A DNA stretch of 5,167 nucleotides from assembly GCA_031273445.1 (NCBI GenBank), contig JAISRV010000071.1:1-5167 (forward strand). The letters run 5' to 3'. Below, one piece after another: positions 1 through 5,167 of this stretch. Source of the stretch: Candidatus Adiutrix sp. (lineage in GTDB: Bacteria > Desulfobacterota > Desulfarculia > Adiutricales > Adiutricaceae). The first letter of the stretch is position 1. Every line of letters begins with the position of its first letter. A program made the translations under genes and the position numbers. Below the pieces are notes generated by a model that was given only the letters and a program-made list of their open reading frames with translations, had not been told where the DNA came from and made no database searches.

Positions 1-881
1 GCGGCCAGCCTGACCAGATGCGGGACGATCAGGCCCACAAAACCGATTATGCCGGCGACCGACACGGCGGCGGAAGCGGCCAGGGAGGCGGCCGCCAGAA
101 GACGCAGCCGCACCCGCCGGGTGTCGACCCCCAGGGTTTCCGCCGAGCGGAGGCCGAGAGTCATGATGTTCATATCCGCCGCCGACCATATGGCCGCCAG
201 AAGGGCCGGCAGGAAAAAGGCGGCGACGATGGCCGCGTCGCTCCAGGTGCGGGCCTGAAAACTGCCCAGGAGCCAGAAAATTATGGAACTGACCTGTTCC
301 CCGGCCAGATATTTCATAAAGGAAATGGCGGCCGACAAAATGGCCGACATGACGACCCCGGCCAGAATCAGATTGACGGGCGAAAGGCGTTTCATCTCGT
401 CGCGCGCCAGCGCGATGACCAGCGCCAAAGTCAGGGAGGCCATGATGAAGGCCCCGGCGGTCAGAGCCCAGGGCGCGTCCAGGAACGGCAGGCCCGGCGC
501 CATAAGGCGCATGATGATGACTACGGCCGCGCCGCAGGCCGCGCCGGAGGAGACGCCCAGGGTGTAGGGATCGGCCAGCGGATTCAGCAGAAGACCCTGA
601 AAGACGGCCCCGCTCAGCCCAAGAGCCGCGCCGCAGACCATGGCCGTCAACAGGCGCGGCAGACGCACTTCCCACATGACCGTTATTCTGGTTTCATCCA
701 GGCCGATGAGGCCGCCGCTGAGCTTGCCCCAAATCACGGTCAGGGTCTCGGAGGGCGAAAAAGGCATGAAGCCGGAGCCGACGGAGACCGCCGCCGCCAT
801 GAGCAGCAGAGCGGCCAGAAATGCTCCCAGAGCCCAGGGCGAACGCCAGGCGGATTTTGGGGCTTCTTGTTTTGGCGTCAT
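1..881 (-). CDS. FecCD-family ABC transporter permease, 3' end outside window
   Basis: This is the membrane subunit of a type II importer for iron-siderophore, haem or cobalamin, acting in the inner membrane with an ATPase and a periplasmic binding protein. From the ATG at 881 the frame stays open for 293 codons to the left edge. FecCD permeases are usually about 330-350 residues, so some 40-50 C-terminal residues are missing. Family signatures are clear: an N-terminal hydrophobic helix (about 17-35), RLPR at 73-76, a glycine-rich stretch running from GLSGAVFQGLLLNPLADPY (88-106) through TLGVSSGAACGA (107-118), several further membrane helices, and GFVGLIVPHLVRL at 280-292, the cytoplasmic region that contacts the ATPase in BtuC-type permeases. 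The start is supported by GAGGA at 887-891, five bases upstream. The gene lies 76 nt downstream of the acyltransferase fusion on the same strand. The substrate cannot be told from this subunit; no ATPase or binding-protein gene is in the window. Confidence 0.93.
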   Translation of the reverse strand, partial: MTPKQEAPKSAWRSPWALGAFLAALLLMAAAVSVGSGFMPFSPSETLTVIWGKLSGGLIGLDETRITVMWEVRLPRLLTAMVCGAALGLSGAVFQGLLLNPLADPYTLGVSSGAACGAAVVIIMRLMAPGLPFLDAPWALTAGAFIMASLTLALVIALARDEMKRLSPVNLILAGVVMSAILSAAISFMKYLAGEQVSSIIFWLLGSFQARTWSDAAIVAAFFLPALLAAIWSAADMNIMTLGLRSAETLGVDTRRVRLRLLAAASLAASAAVSVAGIIGFVGLIVPHLVRLA

Positions 882-886
882 CTTTT

Positions 887-891
887 TCCTC
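887..891 (-). promoter_or_regulatory. Ribosome binding site of the FecCD permease
   Basis: GAGGA lies five bases before the ATG at 881 and decides this start. Another ATG at 897 is in a different frame and does not give the permease. Confidence 0.7.
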
Positions 892-908
892 GAACATGGA
901 CTATTGGA

Positions 909-938
909 CTGTGCGGTTAGAAGGAACCAACCGCACAG
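909..938 (-). terminator. Perfect 10-bp inverted repeat between acyltransferase fusion and permease; terminator-like hairpin without U-tract
   Basis: The arms CTGTGCGGTT (909-918) and AACCGCACAG (929-938) are exact reverse complements around a 10-nt loop. The repeat begins 20 nt past the stop codon of the acyltransferase fusion and ends 27 nt before the permease start. In the leftward transcript the hairpin is followed by TCCAATAGTCC, not a run of U, so it is not a standard intrinsic terminator. It could be a weak or Rho-assisted terminator, an mRNA 3'-end stabiliser, a processing site, or an operator for a dimeric repressor of the uptake gene. It does not look like a Fur box. Confidence 0.45.
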
Positions 939-957
939 GGCGCCAGGCGAGATAGCC

Positions 958-3366
958 TCAGCCCCAGAAAAGGTTGTTGGCTTCTTCCAGGTGAGGCAGC
1001 GTCAGGCCCAGGTGCTTGGCGGTGAGGTAGGCCGAATGAGTGGAAAAAAAACCGGTGACCCAAGGATCAGGCCATTGTCCGGCCAATTCTGTTTTAGCCG
1101 GATCAGTCTGATTTCTGTCATTTTTAATTGAGTTCAGCCATGACTGCGACGGACCGGCGCCGCTCATGCTCCGGATGACGAATTCAGAAATCCAGGCCGG
1201 GTTGTCGGCCTCGAAAGTTTGCGGCTGACCGCCCAGGGCCAAGGCCAGGCTTTTGGCCTCGGCGCTCACTTCACGCATGAAAGCGGCCGTCTCCAAAGGG
1301 GAGGAACGGATTTTACGGGCCCGGTTCATGAAAAAGCCGTAGAGCGCGTAGGCGTCGGCCAGGGCCGCAGCCATTTGAACGCCTATGGGATCAGGGCTCA
1401 CATGGACTTTGAAGCGGCCCCATTTGAACAAAAGAGCCTCGGAAGCGCGCCCGCTCCTCACCTCTCCGGCCAGGGTCCACAGGCCGCCTTTTTCGCCCAC
1501 GAGCGCAACCGGATCAAAGGGGCCGCTTAACGCCAGGATGCTGATTTTAGGCCGCCCGGCGCTCACCGCCGCCTCCCAGGCGATCTGCATGGTCAGGCGG
1601 TGCGACTGCGGATCAAAACCGCGGCTGGCGATGATCAGGCTGCGCAGTTCATGGGCTTCGGCCAGCGCTATTTTCAGCATCTCGTCGACTCTGTGCGGAG
1701 CGACCGCGACGACGACTTCAGTGGCCTTGCGAAAAGCGGCCGTATGGTCGTGAGTCGGGAAAATATTTTTCGGCAGCCGACAGTCCGGAAAATGAGAGGG
1801 CAAGACGCGATCGTAAGCCAGGGCGCTGATCTCCTCCTCATTGGGGTCATACAGGGTGAGGCTGGAGTTGTTGTATTTTTTGTCGCCCAGGGTGCGGCGC
1901 CCCAGAAATGAAACCAGGCCATAGGCCCAGGGGCCCAGCCCGCAGACCACGAAATTTTCTTTGGCCGAAGGGCTGTAAAGGCGGCGGTCGCCATGGGTGG
2001 CGTAATAGGCCAGGCCGTGCGGGGCCAAAATTTTAGGCTTGCGTCCGGAAAACCAGGGCAGGCGCCCAATGACGCGCCGGGCCGAAAGAGAGCGCAGACC
2101 GTCGTCCAGCGCGTCTTTCAGACTATTTTCGCGTATGAAGTCCTCAAAATCCGGCTCCGTGGCGAAAGCGCGCCTATGGTAGTCGCGCGCCTCGTCCATA
2201 ACCCTGGCCGCGGCCTCTTCCAGGTCGGCCATTTTCCTGGCCTTGGCCAGAGCGCTGGCCGCCAGGTGGCTGGTCATGATCTTTTTGTCGCGGGCTATTT
2301 CCTTGATGGCGTAAAGAGACGCGTATTCGTCGATGGTCAGTTCGCTGGCGGCCTCGCCCGCCAACTCTTCACGAAGCTCCGAAACCAGCCGGCCCCGCCC
2401 AAAGCCGACGAAAGTGCGCCCATACATATTTTTCAGGCCGCGAATAAGGCTCTCCCGGGGCTGCCAGGGCCGCTTCAGAAGTTCGCCGGCCATGTGGCCG
2501 CCGTTGAGCCAGGAAATCAGCCCACGTCCTTCCGATAGGCCCAGGTCTTCCGGCACCCGGCTGTAGCTGATGACCACCGGCTGCACCATAACGTCATTTC
2601 TGGCCGCCAAGGCGCCCTGGAGCGCCACCAGACGCCGCGGATAACGGAGGCTGCCGTCGCGTGTTCTGGCCCCGCCGGACCAGGCTTCCAGAAATATGCC
2701 CTGGGTCTTGCCCATTTCGCCTAAAGCCTGGCAGTAGTGGAACAGGGTGGAAAGATAGGCCCGGCCGGCCCCGGCGCGCAGGATGACGTATGAACCCACC
2801 ATAAAAATGCGAGTCAGGCTTGGAGTAGCCATCATATTTTGCCCGGCGGCGAAAAGCGGCAGAGCCAGGCCGTTCTGGTCCAGAAAGACGTTGAAAATGA
2901 ACTCGTCCCAATGCGAGGTATGGTTGATGAGATAGACGACGCCCCGGCCTTCGTCGCGGGCTTTTTTAAGCCGCTCGAAATTGCGCATTTCACGGCTGTC
3001 GGCGGATACGAAAAGACGCGAGATATCGTTCGATTCGAACAGGTGGGAAATGATGTTGAAGCCTGAGCCGCGAAGCATTTTGTGTAGGTCGGCGTCATAA
3101 CGGCAGGAGATGATGTCGGCCTGGCTTTCAAGTTCCTGGCGGCTCACGCCGTCGCCCCTGTCGGCCATGGCCCGCGCGGTCAGATCCACGGCGAGCCTGG
3201 CGATCTCGGCTTGATCGTCAAAGGCCGGCGGCGGCGACAGGGGGTGGTTCATATAGCTCAAACCCGGCTCACGCCTGGAGATGGCGGAAAAAAATTTGAC
3301 GAAATCAAAACGCTTGAAAAAAGCCCAGACCAGCGCGGCCCCAAGAGCTCCGGCTTTATTTTTCAT
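958..3366 (-). CDS. Fusion protein: PlsB/PlsC-like acyltransferase domain plus GpsA-like (probably inactive) dehydrogenase domain
   Basis: 802 residues from the ATG at 3366, chosen over a TTG one codon upstream because AAGGAAGGA lies 6 nt before it. The N-terminal half carries the glycerolipid acyltransferase blocks: H-x4-D at H149/D154 (NHTSHWD), a GSYVILR block at 191-197, FLEAWSGGARTRDG at 225-238 (counterpart of the F-x-EG-x-SR block) and PVVISY at 263-268. This predicts transfer of a fatty acyl group to glycerol-3-phosphate or a lysophospholipid at the inner membrane. From about 471 the protein resembles NAD-dependent glycerol-3-phosphate dehydrogenase: VVCGLGPWAYG (a GxGxxA nucleotide-binding loop), LPKNIFPTHDHTAAFRKATEVVVAVAP, IIASRGFDPQSHRL, ALSGP, and PIGVQMAAAL. 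Key GpsA residues are replaced: the lysine of ATKG is R582, the catalytic lysine of the GALKN block is A670, and the C-terminal GDL and SRN motifs are not recognisable near 715-745. The second domain is therefore probably non-catalytic. No frameshift is needed to read both domains. Substrate and acyl donor are not resolved. Confidence 0.85.
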   Translation of the reverse strand: MKNKAGALGAALVWAFFKRFDFVKFFSAISRREPGLSYMNHPLSPPPAFDDQAEIARLAVDLTARAMADRGDGVSRQELESQADIISCRYDADLHKMLRGSGFNIISHLFESNDISRLFVSADSREMRNFERLKKARDEGRGVVYLINHTSHWDEFIFNVFLDQNGLALPLFAAGQNMMATPSLTRIFMVGSYVILRAGAGRAYLSTLFHYCQALGEMGKTQGIFLEAWSGGARTRDGSLRYPRRLVALQGALAARNDVMVQPVVISYSRVPEDLGLSEGRGLISWLNGGHMAGELLKRPWQPRESLIRGLKNMYGRTFVGFGRGRLVSELREELAGEAASELTIDEYASLYAIKEIARDKKIMTSHLAASALAKARKMADLEEAAARVMDEARDYHRRAFATEPDFEDFIRENSLKDALDDGLRSLSARRVIGRLPWFSGRKPKILAPHGLAYYATHGDRRLYSPSAKENFVVCGLGPWAYGLVSFLGRRTLGDKKYNNSSLTLYDPNEEEISALAYDRVLPSHFPDCRLPKNIFPTHDHTAAFRKATEVVVAVAPHRVDEMLKIALAEAHELRSLIIASRGFDPQSHRLTMQIAWEAAVSAGRPKISILALSGPFDPVALVGEKGGLWTLAGEVRSGRASEALLFKWGRFKVHVSPDPIGVQMAAALADAYALYGFFMNRARKIRSSPLETAAFMREVSAEAKSLALALGGQPQTFEADNPAWISEFVIRSMSGAGPSQSWLNSIKNDRNQTDPAKTELAGQWPDPWVTGFFSTHSAYLTAKHLGLTLPHLEEANNLFWG

Positions 3367-3372
3367 CAAATA

Positions 3373-3381
3373 TCCTTCCTT
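3373..3381 (-). promoter_or_regulatory. Strong ribosome binding site of the acyltransferase fusion
   Basis: AAGGAAGGA, a doubled Shine-Dalgarno core, ends 6 nt before the ATG at 3366. It fixes the start at the ATG and not at the preceding in-frame TTG (3369). Confidence 0.75.
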
Positions 3382-3400
3382 GGCGTCGGCCTCGACAGCC
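3382..3400 (-). other. Small hairpin next to the ribosome binding site of the acyltransferase fusion
   Basis: In the leftward mRNA, GGC-T-GTCG pairs with CGACGCC around the loop AGGC, giving a 7-bp stem with one bulged base. It directly abuts the AAGGAAGGA ribosome binding site. It may be a local mRNA structure that affects translation or upstream mRNA stability. A stem this short can arise by chance in GC-rich DNA. The rest of the 59-nt gap (3367-3425) shows nothing recognisable. Confidence 0.25.
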
Positions 3401-3425
3401 GTCCAGAGCCAGTAGTTCTAAATGT

Positions 3426-4076
3426 TCAGTCGCTGGAGCTGGAGCCCACCGGGTCTATGGCATACTCGGCCATGGCCTCGGGGAGGTTGCCGAAAACCAC
3501 CATAAATGGAATTTCCCTGCCTGGATCAATATGCATGTTTAAGCCGTTCTGACCTCCTTTCAGCGTCAAACGGGCAATAATTTCATTCATGGGCAGTTCC
3601 GTAAGTTCCGCTTCGGATATGAGGTTGCCGGCGTAAACATAACGGTCGGCCAGAACGCTGCCGTCGGCCGCGAGCAAGGCGCCGCGCAGCCGGATAAAGC
3701 TGCGCCGCTCGGGATAGCCGTTGGAGACCATGCCGGTTATGATAAGTATCTGCCCTTCATGCTTGTTTTCCCGAAAATAGTGATTGTGATTGTTGCGGGT
3801 GAAAGTTATGCCCCGCGTGCCGTCCCGGTCGCCGTCCAACTCCTGGCTCTGCTCCGGCGGGGCGGCGGCCGCGGCATTGACGGAAGAGTCGGCCGCGCCC
3901 TCCTCGCCGGTGGAAAGGGCGATGGGCTCCGGCCAACTGGACATCAGATAGAGGCCGATGGCCAGAACGGAGGCGGCAATGGCCATGACCAGAAGAATCC
4001 TGGAACCGCTGGAGGGTCTGCCTCCGGCCGCGCGGAGAACAGGCTCCTGCGAAGCGGCGGTTTCGGCGTCCGCCAT
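3426..4076 (-). CDS. DUF3426 protein with single membrane anchor
   Basis: 216 residues if translation begins at the ATG at 4076. A hydrophobic segment at about 27-46 (RILLVMAIAASVLAIGLYLM) makes a single inner-membrane anchor, followed by an Ala/Pro/acidic spacer and a soluble domain from about 88. That domain has the DUF3426 pattern: a GMVSNG turn (115-120) after two beta-strand-like stretches, an R-x-x-L beta segment at 125-134, an acidic helix around 155-166, and IPFMVVFGNLPEAMAEY at 189-205. DUF3426 domains usually sit in the same polypeptide as an N-terminal MJ0042 zinc ribbon. Here that ribbon is encoded directly upstream in the same frame, separated only by the TAG at 4143-4145. An independent start is possible: GAAGG at 4085-4089 lies 8 nt before the ATG. 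An in-frame TTG at 4082 is less well spaced. The frame itself stays open back to the TAG. The function of the family is unknown. Confidence 0.85.
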   Translation of the reverse strand: MADAETAASQEPVLRAAGGRPSSGSRILLVMAIAASVLAIGLYLMSSWPEPIALSTGEEGAADSSVNAAAAAPPEQSQELDGDRDGTRGITFTRNNHNHYFRENKHEGQILIITGMVSNGYPERRSFIRLRGALLAADGSVLADRYVYAGNLISEAELTELPMNEIIARLTLKGGQNGLNMHIDPGREIPFMVVFGNLPEAMAEYAIDPVGSSSSD

Positions 4077-4084
4077 ATCCAAAA

Positions 4085-4089
4085 CCTTC
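4085..4089 (-). promoter_or_regulatory. Possible ribosome binding site for a separate DUF3426 start
   Basis: GAAGG lies 8 nt before the ATG at 4076. It would allow independent initiation, or reinitiation after the TAG about 54 nt upstream, and is the main evidence for two separate proteins. Matches of this strength can also occur inside coding sequence. Confidence 0.4.
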
Positions 4090-4142
4090 GGGCCAATTTC
4101 AACCGGATCCGCAGCCAGGCCAAGATCGTAGTCGTACTCGGG

Positions 4143-4145
4143 CTA
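4143..4145 (-). other. In-frame amber (TAG) codon splitting a zinc-ribbon/DUF3426 reading frame
   Basis: Codon 240 counted from the ATG at 4862. Upstream is the zinc-ribbon gene. Downstream, in the same frame, the codons read PEYDYDLGLAADPVEIGPKVLD and then run straight into the DUF3426 gene with no further stop to 3428. The acidic composition on both sides is alike, as expected of one continuous linker. The other three complete genes with a visible stop end in TGA. Readings are a recoded amber (for example pyrrolysine), a nonsense mutation, a sequencing error, or a true split gene. Confidence 0.8.
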
Positions 4146-4862
4146 AGCCGCTTTGACCTTCCGCGGCTCTTCCGCGGCGGCGGGGCCGGCCCCGGCCGCG
4201 GAGAGGGGGCCGGCCCCGCCGCCCGTTTCTTCGTCGCCGGCTTCGGGCGCCTCTTCAAAATCGTCTTCATTAAAATCGCCGACGCTGGGGGGCTGCGGCA
4301 GCGGGCGCCGCGTTTTGGCCCGACGGGCGCTATCCCGTCTCAAGGGCGGCCTGGAGGCGGACGAATCGAAATCTTCCTCATCGAAATCGTCGTTCAACAA
4401 ATCGTCCAGCTCGTCGTCGCCGAAGGCGGAGCGACTGGGGGCTTCTTCCAAGTCGGAATAAAGGCGACGGCGCTGAAGCCGCCTTTCCTTCATAGCCCTG
4501 GAACTTTTATCGACCTTAAGGTCATCGTCGAAAAAAACGTCAAAATCCAGGTCATCGTCTTCTTCCGGGTCATAATCATCGGCTGCGGCGCCGGCCCGCA
4601 GCGAAGCACTGGTTTCGCCGGGCGGCGTTTTGTCGTCGTCGTCAAAAATACGCGAATCATAATCAGGAGCCTGGCCGGCGCCGGAGTAGACGTAAGGCCG
4701 TGGAGGCGCGGCCGCCGGGCCGGGGGGGACTTCCTCCCGGCGAGGCCGGTAAACGGTAAAAACATATTGGCAATTGGAACAGCGAACCTTGGAGCCGGTT
4801 TCTTTGATCTGTTCCGGCGCGACCTTGAATCTGGCTTGACACTGTCCGCAGGTGATTATCAT
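4143..4862 (-). CDS. MJ0042-type zinc-ribbon protein with acidic disordered tail; probable N-terminal part of a DUF3426 protein
   Basis: 239 residues to the TAG. The N-terminus is a four-cysteine zinc ribbon, C5-x2-C8 and C28-x2-C31 (ITCGQCQARF and VRCSNCQYVF), typical of the MJ0042/zinc_ribbon_4-5 families that open DUF3426 proteins. After a Pro-rich stretch (40-57), the remainder is low-complexity and strongly acidic: FDDDD at 73-77, EEDDDLDFDVFFDDD at 100-114, DDELDDLLNDDFDEEDFD at 149-166, NEDDFEE at 198-204. These are interrupted by basic patches (KERRLQRRR at 125-133, RRAKTRR at 180-186) and end in Gly/Ala/Pro. No membrane helix lies before the TAG, so the product as terminated would be soluble and cytoplasmic; with readthrough it would be tethered to the membrane. 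The start is ATG 4862, backed by GGGAG at 4869-4873. A TTG at 4898 would extend it by 12 residues but overlaps the end of hpt and has no better signal. Its biochemical role is unknown. Confidence 0.85.
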   Translation of the reverse strand: MIITCGQCQARFKVAPEQIKETGSKVRCSNCQYVFTVYRPRREEVPPGPAAAPPRPYVYSGAGQAPDYDSRIFDDDDKTPPGETSASLRAGAAADDYDPEEDDDLDFDVFFDDDLKVDKSSRAMKERRLQRRRLYSDLEEAPSRSAFGDDELDDLLNDDFDEEDFDSSASRPPLRRDSARRAKTRRPLPQPPSVGDFNEDDFEEAPEAGDEETGGGAGPLSAAGAGPAAAEEPRKVKAA

Positions 4863-4868
4863 CAAAGG

Positions 4869-4873
4869 CTCCC
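4869..4873 (-). promoter_or_regulatory. Ribosome binding site of the zinc-ribbon gene
   Basis: GGGAG lies 6 nt before the ATG at 4862. It places the start exactly at the MIITCGQC zinc-ribbon N-terminus usual for this family, and argues against the upstream TTG at 4898. Confidence 0.75.
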
Positions 4874-4881
4874 GTTTCAAG

Positions 4882-4919
4882 CCCGGATCGGGCTTCAATC
4901 CCCGGACCGGGTTTCAATC
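4882..4919 (-). repeat. Two tandem 19-bp repeats across the hpt stop codon
   Basis: In minus-strand reading, GATTGAAACCCGGTCCGGG (4919-4901) is followed without a gap by GATTGAAGCCCGATCCGGG (4900-4882), 17 of 19 bases identical. A partial third copy, CTTGAAACGGG, follows at 4881-4871 and runs into the ribosome binding site of the zinc-ribbon gene. The hpt stop TGA (4897-4895) is formed by the first bases of the second copy. Each copy holds a small palindromic core, and AAGCCCG/CGGGCTT (4879-4885 with 4889-4895) can form a 7-bp stem. The intercistronic gap may have grown by slippage duplication of the hpt 3' end. Confidence 0.7.
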
Positions 4920-5167
4920 TGATAGATGTCCGGAAGATTGCGGTATCTCTCCGCATAGTCAAGGCCATATCCGACCAGAAAGCCGTCGTCAAGCGAAAAG
5001 CCGACATAATGGCATTCCACCGGAACTTCCCTTCGGGCCCGTTTATCCACGGCCACGGCCACCTTAAGCGAGGCCGGCCCGCGTTTTTTCAAAAACTCCA
5101 TCAGCCACGACAAAGTCAGACCACAATCCGCGATGTCTTCGACGACCAGCACATGCCGGCCCTTTAT
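4895..5167 (-). CDS. hpt: Hypoxanthine phosphoribosyltransferase, C-terminal half (5' end outside window)
   Basis: The last 90 residues of a purine-salvage enzyme that converts hypoxanthine (and often guanine) plus PRPP to the nucleotide in the cytoplasm. The frame is open to the right edge, so the start lies outside; bacterial Hpt is about 180 residues. Visible landmarks, numbered from the first visible codon, are the PRPP-binding loop VVEDIADCGLTL (8-19), VDK at 40-42 with the base-contacting lysine, and the strongly conserved tail with YVGF, DDGFLVGYGLDYAERYRNLP, ending in IYQIETRSGD. The PRPP loop normally reads ED-I-V/I-DTG; here the threonine is Cys15, a conservative but uncommon change. 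The stop is TGA at 4895-4897, 32 nt before the zinc-ribbon start, which suggests co-transcription. An internal GTG at 5152 is not a plausible start, because it would cut the PRPP loop from its strand. Confidence 0.95.
   Translation of the reverse strand: MKGRHVLVVEDIADCGLTLSWLMEFLKKRGPASLKVAVAVDKRARREVPVECHYVGFSLDDGFLVGYGLDYAERYRNLPDIYQIETRSGD

Noticed and set aside
18..920. Plus-strand open frame of 300 codons
   Set aside because: It lies antisense to the FecCD permease, is rich in Gly/Arg/Gln/His with no recognisable domain, and has the composition expected of a shadow frame in GC-rich DNA.
882..957. Cobalamin or other riboswitch, or Fur box, upstream of the permease
   Set aside because: The 76-nt gap is too short for a cobalamin riboswitch and shows neither its conserved box nor an AT-rich Fur-type palindrome; only the GC-containing dyad is present.
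2300..2420. Possible frameshift or gene boundary between the acyltransferase and GpsA-like parts
   Set aside because: The frame is continuous through the linker (about residues 320-470) with no stop, no internal start with a good ribosome binding site, and plausible helical protein sequence throughout.
1993..2538. Plus-strand open frame of 181 codons inside the acyltransferase fusion
   Set aside because: It is antisense to a well-supported domain and shows no family signature.
4863..4898. Longer zinc-ribbon protein starting at TTG 4898
   Set aside because: It would add 12 residues translated from the tandem repeat and overlap the hpt stop. ATG 4862 has a well-spaced GGGAG and begins exactly at the conserved ribbon.
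4871..4919. CRISPR-like repeats
   Set aside because: The two copies are directly adjacent with no spacers and form part of the hpt coding end.
3759..4922. Plus-strand open frame of 387 codons opposite the zinc-ribbon and DUF3426 genes
   Set aside because: The minus strand carries clear zinc-ribbon, membrane-anchor and DUF3426 signatures with good ribosome binding sites. The plus product looks like the complement of acidic codons (runs of Val/Ile/Phe and Gly/Arg) and matches no family I recognise.

Overview
The window reads as a compact, GC-rich bacterial chromosome segment with every convincing gene on the minus strand. Read right to left, the order is: the 3' end of hpt (hypoxanthine phosphoribosyltransferase), an MJ0042-type zinc-ribbon protein, a DUF3426 membrane-anchored protein, a large acyltransferase/GpsA-like fusion, and the 5' five-sixths of a FecCD-family ABC permease that runs off the left edge. 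A zinc-ribbon/DUF3426 pair with a bacterial-type hpt fits a Gram-negative proteobacterium, most likely in the former Deltaproteobacteria (Desulfobacterota). That placement is inference from gene style, not from a marker gene.

Region by region: 4895-5167 holds the last 90 residues of hpt. The zinc-ribbon gene starts 32 nt downstream of it and ends at a TAG at 4143-4145. This TAG lies in the same frame as the DUF3426 gene, and no other stop separates them. Ignoring the single TAG gives one 478-codon reading frame (4862 to 3426) with the usual order of this family: N-terminal zinc ribbon, acidic linker, one membrane helix, DUF3426 domain. After a 59-nt gap with a strong ribosome binding site, an 802-residue gene (3366 to 958) joins a PlsB/PlsC-like acyltransferase domain to a C-terminal domain that resembles NAD-dependent glycerol-3-phosphate dehydrogenase (GpsA) but lacks its catalytic residues. 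A 76-nt gap with a perfect 10-bp inverted repeat then leads to the FecCD permease.

The short gaps from hpt through the acyltransferase fusion suggest one leftward transcript. The permease is probably a separate functional unit (uptake of iron-siderophore, haem or cobalamin), either read through from upstream or limited by the hairpin. No RNA gene, mobile element, CRISPR array or convincing promoter was found. The two observations most worth following are the lone in-frame amber codon dividing the zinc-ribbon and DUF3426 parts, and the acyltransferase fused to an apparently inactive GpsA-like domain.
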